Assembly (NCBI GenBank): GCA_022113835.1
Contig: JAILWY010000009.1
Coordinates: forward strand, 905,501-969,500
Origin: Atopsyche davidsoni
Taxonomy: Eukaryota; Arthropoda; Insecta; Trichoptera; Hydrobiosidae
Length of the DNA: 64,000 bases
Reading direction: 5' to 3'
The notes beneath the pieces were generated by a model that made no database searches, was not told the DNA's origin, and saw only the letters and a list, made by a program, of their open reading frames with translations. Position 1 is the stretch's first letter, and each line of letters begins with the position of its first letter. A program made the translations under genes and the position numbers. This document shows, one piece after another, positions 1-9,652 of the stretch.

Positions 1-1
1 C

Positions 2-1372
2 GCTGAGTTTCTAGTGACAACTTTGGATTCGAATGATCGAGATGGAGTTGATAAAAATAATATCATTGCGTATACCGAGAACCCCTTCATGCCAACTAGA
101 ATCGTTAGCGAAATATTACCTTTAACGTTTATTAAGGAGAGCTTCGGGCCAAGAAGTGCGGATATGATTATGGAGGACAGAAAAGAAGATATTGTACTGG
201 AAAATGACGAATTTACAACGCTCGTTAATAATGAAAAAGGTTTGGAAAAAACTCGCGATAGTGTCTTAGCTTCAAAGCTTAATAATGCTTCAATAACTAA
301 AATTAGCTCAAATGAGATTTATAATCGTATGGTAGATTCAGAACCTAATAATGCGACGATGGATGATCAGAAATATTTTTTAAATTCCTCTGAAAGTGAG
401 ATAACCAGCCCTTTGCTTTTTGAAAAAAACTTAAATTTAACATACAATAGTATGATAGATTCAGAACCACAAAACGCGACAACGTTTGGTGGATATTTTC
501 TAAATTCTTCCGAAAGTGACTTAACAAGGTCCTTACTTTCTGAAAAGTATTTAAATGTTACTCACAATAGTACGATATTTTCGAAACTAAATAACACGAC
601 AACAGATAACGGATATTTTCTAAATTCTTCCGAAAGTGACTTAACAAGGTCTTTACTTTCTGAAAATAAATTTAAATTTATTAATAATAGTATGATTGAT
701 TCAGAAATAAACAATGTAACAAATAAAGCTAAGTATTTTTTCAATTCCTCAGAAAGTGAGTTAACAGAGTCTTTTTATTCTCCAAACAATTTAAATGATT
801 TATTAAATTCAGGATTCAATAATGCAACAACGGATAATTCGGAGTTCTCTCATAATTTTTCAGAAAGTGAGATGGGAGGACATTTAATTTCTCCGTCAAT
901 TATATTAGAAACATCTTCGATTCCATCTATCAACGTAACCGAAGGCTATACGCAAAAAGTAACAACAGACAAAAGTACCTTTAGTACTGCAGGTCTACCC
1001 GAATACTCGACCACAGATATAAACAATTTACTCAACAATACGAGTCCTCCTGACAGTTTTCCAATAAAAAATAGATTACTTATATCAAATAATTCGTATT
1101 TAAGTAATAACACTGTTTCTAAAAATAACTTTACGGCACCTTCCAGCCAAATTGACAATACCGTAATGACCATTAATAACTCATCAGATTCTGTTAAGTC
1201 GTTCGAAAGTAATTTTACGAACGAAGTTAATTCAAATCAGTCTGCGGTCTTGATTGGTAATAATAGAAATTCTAGAAACAGAGTCCATGCGAGTATGCCT
1301 GCGCTTAAAAACATCCACAATGTAAGAAGATCGGATATCCCGATCGAGGATTATGACACTCTGCAGGGGTAG
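2..1372 (+). CDS. 3'-terminal coding exon of an unrecognised serine/asparagine-rich, repeat-containing glycoprotein
   Basis: The frame is open from the window edge to the TAG at 1370-1372, giving about 456 residues; the true start lies upstream. A TTTCTAG acceptor-like site at 8-14 may be the exon boundary, but too little flank is visible to decide. I do not recognise the family. The middle of the protein is a tandem 40-residue repeat (codons at about 335-913) built around YFLNSSESDLTRSLLSE. At least 25 N-X-S/T sequons are spread through the repeats and the Asn/Ser-rich tail (for example NAT, NSS, NVT, NST, NFT), as expected of a secreted or extracellular mucin-like domain. No membrane segment or signal peptide is visible in this part. 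The protein ends in a short basic/acidic tail, RRSDIPIEDYDTLQG. A poly(A) signal follows 186 bp downstream, so this is the last exon. The extracellular role is inferred from composition only. Confidence 0.75.
   Translation, partial: AEFLVTTLDSNDRDGVDKNNIIAYTENPFMPTRIVSEILPLTFIKESFGPRSADMIMEDRKEDIVLENDEFTTLVNNEKGLEKTRDSVLASKLNNASITKISSNEIYNRMVDSEPNNATMDDQKYFLNSSESEITSPLLFEKNLNLTYNSMIDSEPQNATTFGGYFLNSSESDLTRSLLSEKYLNVTHNSTIFSKLNNTTTDNGYFLNSSESDLTRSLLSENKFKFINNSMIDSEINNVTNKAKYFFNSSESELTESFYSPNNLNDLLNSGFNNATTDNSEFSHNFSESEMGGHLISPSIILETSSIPSINVTEGYTQKVTTDKSTFSTAGLPEYSTTDINNLLNNTSPPDSFPIKNRLLISNNSYLSNNTVSKNNFTAPSSQIDNTVMTINNSSDSVKSFESNFTNEVNSNQSAVLIGNNRNSRNRVHASMPALKNIHNVRRSDIPIEDYDTLQG
335..913 (+). 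repeat. In-frame 120-bp tandem repeat inside the first gene
   Basis: The YF-NSSES motif recurs at exact 40-residue spacing four times, then once more in a diverged fifth copy (EFSHNFSESEM) 36 residues on. A partial older copy (SKLNNAS) precedes the array. The two middle copies share a 56-bp block, starting at about 491 and 611, with one synonymous difference, so they were duplicated or converted recently. The outer copies are much more diverged. Confidence 0.9.
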
Positions 1373-1557
1373 AACGCGGTAACGACATTGCACCGGTTTT
1401 ATTTGTACCGTATTTTTATGTAACTTAGCCCTGTGGCTATGTATTTTTGTACATATTAATTGTTATGTGAATATTTTAACTTATGAACAATGAACTTATG
1501 TGAATATTTTAAGTATAATACCTATTTTTTATATTATATTATACATTATTATATTTA

Positions 1558-1563
1558 AATAAA
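1558..1563 (+). terminator. Poly(A) signal AATAAA of the first gene
   Basis: This is the canonical AATAAA hexamer 186 bp after the stop codon, in an AT-rich 3' UTR and followed by a T-rich stretch at 1589-1609. The spacing fits a short 3' UTR ending near 1575-1590. Confidence 0.7.
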
Positions 1564-1589
1564 ATGATTATACAATATTACAAAAAACT

Positions 1590-1971
1590 GTTTTTTTATT
1601 ATTTTTTGTTCAGATTTGTATCGATTTTATATTTGGTACTCCTATATTTGATGTACTCTTTTTACTCATATAAATCACAGTAATTACATAAGAAAACATC
1701 ATATACTTTTTGGAAAAAAATCATTATATAACAGGTAAAATTATGACAAGTTTTATAAAAAGTTAATTAATTAAATACTTATAATTCATAAATAATTTAA
1801 ATCAAAGTTTTTAAATAGTTGAAGGTATTTTAGAGCATGCGATGTTTTGTGTGGACAGTGCCACTGGCGCACCCAAACACACGATTAGTCGTCGCTTTTT
1901 TTATTAACAATCTCAATATCAAATATGAAATATCAAATGGCTAGAATATAACGAATTTACCACTTTCGGCT
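1590..1971. other. AT-rich 3' flank, nothing recognised
   Basis: This is low-complexity AT-rich sequence between the poly(A) site and the hAT element. I see no ORF, RNA gene or repeat. Confidence 0.5.
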
Positions 1972-1979
1972 GTCTAGGG

Positions 1980-2447
1980 CAGTGCTTCTCAAAGTGGTCC
2001 CTACAGACCCCAGGGGGTCCTTGGAAAATTAAAATCGATTTGGGGGTCACTGAACAACATCAGGGGGTCCGCGCAAGGTTTAATATAATTACTAATGTGC
2101 CTAATCATATTAGTAATAATAAAATAAACCCGTAATGGGTAATAAATACGCATCTGATTGACGTTCAATCCAAAAAAAAGACATACGTTTAATATAAAAT
2201 AAAAAAATTGTGACACATTTTTATTAATATGGAAGTTAAAATAAATAACAATGAATACATTATTAGCGATTTTCACGTCCAAAGTAAAATATAAATATAG
2301 ACAGGTGCATAAAATACAAGTAATAACAGGCACCGCGGTGAATCAGGTAGGTTAATACAGAAACGTAATAGAGTCGATACATGCACCAACAGGACAAGTT
2401 TTGACTATGAAAGGGGGTCCGTGGGCCAAAAGATTTGAGAGCCACTG
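1980..2447. mobile_element. Non-autonomous hAT element (MITE), 468 bp
   Basis: It is flanked by a perfect 8-bp target duplication GTCTAGGG (1972-1979 and 2448-2455). The ends are inverted: the left end begins CAGTGCTTCTCAAAG and the right end reads, on the other strand, CAGTGGCTCTCAAAT. The 8-bp duplication and the CAG...CTG ends with a CTCAAA word are typical of the hAT superfamily. There is no transposase ORF. A SINE fragment has inserted inside it (2088-2186). Confidence 0.9.
2088..2186 (+). mobile_element. Internally deleted SINE composite nested in the hAT MITE
   Basis: The insert is flanked by a perfect 10-bp duplication GTTTAATATA (2078-2087 and 2187-2196). It begins with ATTACTAAT, which is the left end of the SINE composite seen at about 4061. 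It then jumps to the composite's right arm (GTGCCTAATCATATTAG through TGATTGACGTTCAATCC) and ends in GACATAC. It therefore keeps both ends of the composite and lacks the middle, including the tRNA-like heads. Confidence 0.75.
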
Positions 2448-2455
2448 GTCTAGGG

Positions 2456-3818
2456 CTTCTTTAGACTATAGAGTCTGAAAATGGCCTAATCAAAATAGTT
2501 CGTAATATCCTAGCCATTTGACAATTCGTATTTGCTTGATGTGGATTATCTTTTTTTGTTCTGATATTTTGTTTGTTGTTGTTTTTTCAAAATATTTTTT
2601 TGTCTTTTAATTAATTTGTCCCTGATTTCCGTGTATTCCCCGCGCTCCCTCCAGGGCTGCTGAAACAAAGGGCTGTCTCGAGTTTCCCGCATTGTCTGTG
2701 GAACTCAGACGCGCTCGCCGAGATGGCGACTGGCGGAAACCCGCGCCCCGGAACAGCTGATCTCCGCCGTAACGTCTTCCGGTCATGGCGGGGGAAGCCT
2801 TTTCAGTTTCAAGCCTATAGGTGTATCAATCAAATATCCGAATAAGCTTGATTCTCTTCTGCTTAGTCAAATGATCAGCTACTTTAAACTGCTTCAAAAA
2901 AACAATATTTATTTTATTCTGCCTCTATTGACACTATTGTCTGTTGTAAATCGTGTCGTAGCGTGTGTAAGCAGCTTAATAAATTCATATCAATAATTAC
3001 TAACTATAAAAAGTGATAACTTATTTTTGAATCTTCATAAAGTCTTAGGCCTCTCACATTTGATGACTCTTAACACAGTGATAAAATATGAAGAACAGAT
3101 ATTTCTTCCTGATAAACTTTCGTGGGTTAATCGAGCTCCTCGAGGCGTCATGTTCATTAAGTGCTCGCGGGAGATCCCGTCAAGAAAACTTGCATACCGC
3201 AGTCATCCATTCAATTTAATCACTTCTGTTTTTTTAGAAAACATAAATAAACTTATTACTCTGTATTTATTTTTGTTCGCGGATGACATGCGGAGCCGAG
3301 GGTGGTGCCTTGAGCGCATTCCTTCAGATGCTCGCGGGCGCGGGGAGGGAATGATTGACTCCACTCCGTGTAGGAGCTGAGTATGCTTCGAATGCGAAGA
3401 AAAGAAATGAATCAACTAGCCCATCTGTTATATTCTGTAGCCATAAAAAAACTCTTTATTGTAAAAACGATTTACTGATATCATGTTTTTCTATATATAA
3501 TCCCATCCCATAAATCACAATTACATTCCGCTCAGCGCTGAGTGAGTATGCTGAAAAACACTGAAATATTATTTGCTTTGTTGTATGAAAATATTCTGCG
3601 CTACTCGAGGTTAGTCCGTCTGATTAGAACAATGAGCTTTTTGAATAAGTTCTAAAAATAGCAGTGGCGATTAAGGAATAAAGAGATATTTCCCTGATTC
3701 TGGTGAGTGCGTTTCATGAGGAGACGTGGCCGCTGGCGCAGATGGCCGGCGGCGTGGAGTGTCGCGCGCCGCTGACAGGTTATATATAGCCACGAGGTGC
3801 CCCGCTGGCCGCCCCGAG
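2456..3818. other. Non-coding stretch with one GC-richer island (2640-2815)
   Basis: There is no convincing gene. The island at 2640-2815 stands out from the AT-rich background and contains a CAGCTG E-box at 2754-2759 and several CpGs, so it could be a regulatory element. Short ORFs around 3027-3415 run on both strands across the same GC-richer patch and show no family features. Confidence 0.35.
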
Positions 3819-3873
3819 CCCCGCCCCCGCCCCCGCCCCCGCCCCCGCCCCCGCCCCCGCCCCCGCCCCCGCC
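3819..3873. repeat. Hexanucleotide repeat (CCCCCG), about 9 units
   Basis: G occurs at exact 6-bp intervals from 3823 to 3871 in an otherwise pure C tract. The minus strand is a run of GGGGG blocks one base apart and so could form G-quadruplexes. Long GR/RP-type dipeptide ORFs across it on both strands come from the repeat and are not genes. Confidence 0.95.
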
Positions 3874-4060
3874 GCCACTGCGGCCACGCGGAGGACCTGG
3901 GGCGATTTTCCTGCTCGCTTCGCGTGGAAGATGCGTCCGAAGCGTCCACAGAGCTTGACTCTCTCGATCGTGTGCGTCCATGGTGCTCGTCACCTCGTGG
4001 CTTTTCTGGCATTCTTGGCCTCTCGGTGTAGACTATAAATTTACAATTTATTAAAATTAC

Positions 4061-4442
4061 TTACTAATATGATTAGGCACATATTTTCACACATTGAAGA
4101 TGATTTCAAAGAAACTCTCAGAAAAATATAATCGTGACTTGTGTAGGATTCGAGAACCTACATCCCCAAGCTTGCATGGCTGGTGCATTAACCCTTGTAG
4201 ATTATGATTGCTAATAATTCTCGATTAATTGAGTGGCTCGTTAGCACAAGGGTTAGTGCACCAGCCATGTAAGCTTTAAGGATGTAGGTTCGAATCCTAC
4301 ACAAGTCACGAAGATATTTTTCTGAGAGTTTCTTTGTATCATTTTCAATATGTGAAAAATATGTATGTAGTAAATAATATAAGCCTGTAAAGGTAATTAA
4401 AGCGCACTCGATTGACGTTCAATCCACAAAAAAGACATATAT
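4061..4442. mobile_element. Head-to-head pair of tRNA-derived SINEs forming a long imperfect palindrome
   Basis: The minus-strand arm (about 4061-4197) and plus-strand arm (about 4232-4442) are inverted copies separated by an AT-rich joint of about 34 bp. The plus arm has tRNA-type Pol III boxes: an A-box-like TGGCTCGTTAG at 4234-4244 and a perfect B box GGTTCGAATCC at 4287-4297. The SINE body follows (GAGAGTTTCTTTGTATCATT) with a tail ending TTGACGTTCAATCC...GACATA. The left arm ends earlier, in TTACTAATATGATTAGG, so the two tails differ. The same joint occurs near 31.9 kb. I found no clear target duplication here. Confidence 0.8.
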
Positions 4443-6467
4443 TTTTTTTTTAATGCTAAAAATAAATATATATTCGTTAATAAAGACTCATTTTTTTAAA
4501 CATATTTACTAGTATATTATATACATATATATTTGAAGTATTGTGGATTTTCGAAAACATTTCAAATAGTTTGAGAGTAATTTCATGGCATATTAAAAAG
4601 TCTATAAAAGTGGTGTTTCTGTTTAAAAAAATAGCAATTGTTCTCGGGCAGCGCAGGCCCGCGGACTTTATTTGTGTGATTCACCGCTCAATCATTTCCG
4701 ATTTAGGTACACGCGAATCTCTTATTTACTTTTTCAGTGCTGCGAAACCAGCGCCTGTGAGACACATGTTCTTACACCATATATAGCGACAGTATTTGTA
4801 TAAAAATAATATATTTTTTAAGCTCGATGATACGTCTCTAAGTTCACGCTTTATTTTAGTTTTGTTTAACTCGCTCCGGCAGCACGTGCTTCCCATCAAG
4901 TTTTTAAATTATATTTATTTATTTGAAACCTACAAAGTAATATAACCTCGGGAGAAAAACGTTGCTCTTTTCGATGTGAAAAAAACATGATACATAAATA
5001 GAAAATCCTATTTTAAAATTTTTATTTTATTGGCACTGTTGAACTCATGTGGGAATATTACCTAAATACTAATTTCACCGATGAGTATCAGCAAGACAGG
5101 CAAGACCATCAGCGTGTATTTCATAAATTGACACGAAAAACTTTGTATTTCAATCAATCTTATTTGTCACATTACAAAAAAAACAAAGAAATACCGTAAA
5201 AAACAAATGAATAATGTAAATTACAATACTTTACGATTATTTAGAGTAGTTTGGTTTTGATATGATCATCGTAAAAATATTTTCTTACGTTGTTAAATAT
5301 TATCTGGTCTAATCCAATATTTCACATTTAATGTGGATCCAGTACAGGAGCCGAATGGCGAAAGAACAAAGAAACTTGACGCGGCATAATACCCAAGACC
5401 ATTTCCTCTATTGACAACGGCCATCGTAACCTCATAACACAATATATTGTATCATTAGTTTTTTTATGTCACGGACGAGTTTTTCTGAAATATTTTTCTT
5501 GGACCGATGAGCTCGACTTGACAAATGTGTATTTTTTATTGTAGTTTCGCAGGAAAGACTAATAGTGTGACAAGTGCTCGAGCCAAAGGAAACATTAAAA
5601 AAAATTCTTTTGATTTTTCGTTGTTTTAAATCTTTAGAAGCAATACCAAATATTTAAATTTTTAAATATAATACACTTTTATATTGATTTATCAGCGGCG
5701 TGCGGTTATTACAAGGAATTAAATACACTTATTTACAAATCACTAGTGACGCGACATATATCCGAGGAAGAAATCATCATTGGCCCTAGAGCAATTATGC
5801 AGTGATTTAACAGTACAAAAGCGAGATACTAATACTCTATTTGATGTTGATTCACTGATCGATGATGATTCAGGTCACTGCCTACCCCTATACTGTATTT
5901 TTTTCAGTTTTACAAAAAAAGGTAATTTTGTATTATTATCCTTATATGTTACATTTTTCTTCCCAAAATGAGTTTGGCTTGATTCTAGAGTTAAAATTGT
6001 TTGTATGTTGAAAATTAAAACAAAGGAGATTTATATAATAAAAACAAATTGCATTTATCATTGGTTTGGTTAAAATGTCCCGGTGGATTTACTGTGTGAT
6101 CAGCGGAAAGCCCTCCGCCAGCAGATGCTATTATTACTCCGTCACGAGTCATTCCAGTTCCTCCCACCTCATCACGTCTCTGCGTGAGCTGACGGAGACG
6201 GTGGAGACTTCAGAGCCTGGAGACAGATCGCCGTTCTGGCTTTAATTACCAGCGATGCCCCTGCACAGCTTCCTGGAGACTGTAGGCCGGTGAATGGCTC
6301 CGAACGCTGGGGTAAAGTAGGGACAGGCGCCCTTAAAGTGCGCAATTAGATTTTATAGCTAAATGAAAGGATTTTCTATTCTCGACTGCACTGTTTAAAA
6401 CATCAATAATAAAAGCAATTTAAAACAAAATTTAATTTATACATGTAACTAGGATTCAGAATTTAAT
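4443..6467. other. AT-rich non-coding stretch with one GC-richer island (6085-6310)
   Basis: Most of it is AT-rich with no supported gene. The island at 6085-6310 is of ordinary base composition and has no ORF. It contains a TTTAATTACCAG homeodomain-type word near 6241 and may be regulatory. The short ORFs at 4541-4786 and 5780-5971 have no recognisable features. Confidence 0.35.
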
Positions 6468-6500
6468 AGGTGTGAGTTCGAATCCCACACCCTCTAAAAA
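6468..6500 (+). mobile_element. tRNA-like T-arm remnant, probable SINE fragment
   Basis: GTGTGAGTTCGAATCCCAC is a tRNA T-arm with B box (GTTCGAATCCC). No full cloverleaf can be drawn around it, so a degraded tRNA-derived SINE head is more likely than a functional tRNA gene. Confidence 0.4.
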
Positions 6501-6509
6501 AATACCTAG

Positions 6510-7530
6510 AGATATTTATAGTTATTTAATTTATGTTCCGTTTTGTTTTACTTGATAACTTGCGGTTGATTTACTGTATTTCATGCATCTATAAAAATAT
6601 TTTTAACTAAAGCTTTTCTACTCTATTCAAATAAAATAAATAGGATATTGGTAAATAACTTTTAATAAAACATCACTTCTTCATACGATTAATCGCACTT
6701 ACTCAGTAATGTTTGATCTACAACTCCGTGTAGTAACTCCATGTCATTAAAAACTCAAACTCATATTTAAACCTGTTTTTTATTTGATATGTGATTTTTT
6801 TTATTTTTCTATATTCTAATCTAATTCAATCTAATTTCAGGTAGGCTTGCTAATTATACACTTGATAGTGGTCTTGGAGCTTTGCCGAAAACAGTTGCGT
6901 GTAAAAAAATAAAAATATAAGTAACTAAGTAAAACTTTTGTTTACCATCACAAAGCAGCACTGAGCCTGTAAATTAAAATATTTTTGTGTTTTTTTTGTT
7001 ATTTTAAAGCAATCATCCATAAAAAAAGTTTTTCACACATGCATGCTTGTAAAATATTACCCCATTTATCATAATATCAGATTATTTATTTTTGATCTAC
7101 ATATCTATAAATAATGCTCTTTGATCTTATGAAATATTGTGTTTGTTTTTACATAATTTTATTAAATAATTTTAATAATCAACAAAGACACTAAAATAAC
7201 ACATTTAAACGTGATATCAAAACAAAAAAAGAAATATATTAAAAATACACCGTCTCACTTGTAAATAAAAGTATTTTAATATAAATAAAACATATAAAAA
7301 ATGTGATGCAATTAATATCAAAAGCTTTATTTTTTTTTTGCCACTTTCATCCCACGGCATGATAGTAAAGGATTACATATTCATCGTACGTAATCCAAAA
7401 TACTCTATGCATACAAACATAAAAGTCAAATAAAGCCGTTAGCTCTCAACATCATCATTTTTCAAATTTATTTTTACGGAAGAAGCCATAAAGACGTCAT
7501 TGGGGACGCTCGGACTGTCAGGTCCTCAGC
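6510..7530. other. AT-rich stretch, nothing recognised
   Basis: Homopolymer A/T runs only. I see no gene, repeat structure or RNA. Confidence 0.5.
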
Positions 7531-7536
7531 ACGCGC

Positions 7537-7665
7537 AGGGGCGCCCCCCCTGCCCCCCTCCCCCCCTGCCCCCTGCCCCCCCTGCCTCCTGCCCCCCTGC
7601 CCCCTGCCCCTGCCCCTGCCCCCCTGCCCATGTCCCCCTTACCCCTCCCCTGCCCCGACGGCAGC
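7537..7665. repeat. C-rich minisatellite of CCCCTG-type units
   Basis: An imperfect array of CCCCTGCC-like units runs for about 125 bp with almost no A. The proline-rich ORF across it follows from the repeat. Confidence 0.85.
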
Positions 7666-7938
7666 AGCTGTTGCCGATTATTCAGTCGCGGTGTTGTTAC
7701 ACAAAATAATATTAATTCCTCGTAAAAGATTACTGACCATTGCTTGACTATTTATATGTATATATATATGCGGTCGGTTTAATGAGGTATGATTTTATAT
7801 TTAAAAAAAAACTTTAAAATAAATAAAAACACTTCGTTTTTATTTTAGCACTAAGCATACATCGTATCGTGCAGTCTTCACTTTTGTAGTATTGCATGGC
7901 TCTATTATCATAACGTAAAAGCTTATTTTCATGAATTA

Positions 7939-8440
7939 TTAAATACTAGAAATGTAGCCCGTCACAGAATGACGCGCATTCGATGAACAATGCTTACAAT
8001 AATAAGATGAATAATGCTTTAATTTTGTACCATCAGTTGGATGAAGGTGCGAAGTTCTGTGATATACCTTGGCCTTGAACTTTGAAGCAGAGTGGCCCAC
8101 TGTTAATTTAGCTCCCATTGATGCAAAAGATATACTGTTATTGTATGATCTTATTTTTCTCTTGAAATTTACATTATAAATATCCTTTAAATATACTGGG
8201 GAAATAGGCCTTGCTGGTAGTTTCACTTTACTTTTGTGACAGTAATCGTTGAACTTTCCATCTGATGGGTTTCTGCTTGATAATGTAAAGCATTGCAGAA
8301 TCGACAGGTCACACTAATTAATCCGAAGACAAACGCAGCGTTCGCTGTGCGTCAGTTTCTTTTTGTCTTGAGGTCGATGCGCGTACTCGAATTTTAAGAA
8401 GACGCTGCTCACGTTTTCCTTCCAACTCATTGCTTGACAT
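7939..8440 (-). pseudogene. Helitron transposase N-terminal fragment, frameshifted
   Basis: Three minus-strand segments in different frames line up with the start of Helitron Rep/helicase proteins. Segment 1 starts at the ATG at 8440-8438 and is the Arg-rich leader (ELEGKREQRLLKIRVR...) ending in a stop at 8318-8320. Segment 2, in another frame, has the CxxC motif in TCRFCNALHYQAE. Segment 3 (to 7939) reads FNDYCHKSKVKLPARPIS, then RSYNNSISFASMGAKL and VYHRTSHLHPTDG, the pattern that precedes the Rep domain in Helitrons. The Rep HUH nuclease and helicase domains are absent. With at least two frameshifts and no catalytic part, it cannot be functional. Family assignment rests on recalled motif order. 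Confidence 0.8.
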
Positions 8441-9449
8441 TTATGTCACATTTCGTGTCACAAACAACGCATCACTTTTCACTGCACTGTTCTTTATTTG
8501 ATGCAGTCTTTATCACGTTCAATTGTGCAATTCTTTTTTAATTACGTTTTCTGTGCGTAGAAGGTGTTATTTTGAGTTATTAATGATGTGATTAATAATT
8601 TCTAATGCAATTTCGATAAAAAAAATGGAGATGGCGTTTGTGTCAAACTGACATAAGCTGGAAATTTCTTAGAAGCATCTAAAATTTGTTTTTTTTGTAA
8701 AAGTTCTAAATTTGAAATTCTCACGGTGAAGAACTGAATCATATAATTCGTACATATTGAAATTCGCTAAAGCATATTTAAAGTTTTTAAAGTTTTTGAA
8801 TGAAAATATTATCCTATCGTCTTGAAATTCGGCACATAGCTGCGGAAAAATTTACTTAACTTATGTGCAAAAAATCAGCGTTGTATCTTTTAAGATATTC
8901 TATAGAAAACCAAAAATCGAAACATACATACATACATACATACATACACACAATGGCTATTATATATATTAGATTCCATAAATTTTATGATAATATGCGA
9001 AACCTGCGCATGATGAAATTTTATAAAAAATATAAAAGTACACTGCACGTCACTTCTATTTACTGACCATAGGGTCCCGAGTAAAAAAACTAATAAAATA
9101 ATTTAAATGCTTGAAACATATGATATCCAGTTTTATAAACGATAACAGATTTTTAAGAAAATAAACAGTTTATTCGTGACACTTACTGGTTTAATTTGCA
9201 ACGTCCCTATATTTAAAAAAAACAAATATTAATAGGCAAATGGCTAGGTTACAATGGCATCTTCAAACTGACTTTGAATAAGCCCTTGAAAGTTAAAAGC
9301 GCTAACAAACAACAAAAAATAATATATTCTTAATCTTTGGCTATTCAATTTAGTATAAGGTAAAGAAAAACGTATAAATGGAGCACATACGGAAAAAATT
9401 TCATCCACGCGAATAAAGTGGATTTTAACTAACTGTGATTCCTAGCTAA
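8441..9449. other. AT-rich flank upstream of the Helitron fragment; may be its 5' region
   Basis: It has no gene. It lies on the 5' side of the minus-strand Helitron leader and could be the element's 5' non-coding part, but I could not locate a TC terminus. It contains a CATA microsatellite (8922-8952). Confidence 0.35.
8922..8952. repeat. (CATA)n microsatellite with CA tail
   Basis: Six CATA units followed by CACACA. Confidence 0.9.
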
Positions 9450-9492
9450 GGCGATACCCGCGCAGGTTGGTTTGAATCCTACCTGTGTCAGA
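9448..9492 (+). mobile_element. tRNA-like SINE head remnant
   Basis: CTAAGGCGATACCCGCGCAG is followed by a B-box-like GGTTTGAATCC and a closing CTACCTGTGTCAG. It looks like the 3' half of a tRNA. The 5' half is not recognisable, so it is called a SINE head fragment. Confidence 0.4.
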
Positions 9493-9534
9493 TTAATTAA
9501 TTGTTTAATAATAATCGTTACTGAAACTATTTGT

Positions 9535-9640
9535 ATGTCTATTTTTTGATTAACGTCAATCACACAAATCACGATGATATTTTTCTGAGAGTTTCTTTAA
9601 ATCATCTTCTATGTATGAACTAATGTGCCTAATCATATTA
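9535..9640 (-). mobile_element. Deleted copy of the head-to-head SINE composite, with target duplication
   Basis: It is flanked by a perfect 12-bp repeat GAAACTATTTGT (9523-9534 and 9641-9652). It begins with the inverted long tail (ATGTC...TTAACGTCAATCA) and ends with the SINE body and short tail (GTGCCTAATCATATTA). Both outer ends of the composite at 4.06-4.44 kb are thus present, in the opposite orientation, and the heads are deleted. Confidence 0.7.
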
Positions 9641-9652
9641 GAAACTATTTGT

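Noticed and set aside
3652..4031. Overlapping ORFs of about 100 codons on both strands rich in Gly, Arg or Pro
   Set aside because: They are created by the CCCCCG hexamer repeat, which has no stop codons in any frame.
4280..4315. A functional tRNA gene suggested by the perfect B box
   Set aside because: No acceptor stem pairing or anticodon arm fits, and the same sequence recurs as a SINE head.
8922..8952. CATA array as a CRISPR-like or satellite structure
   Set aside because: It is a simple four-base microsatellite without spacers.
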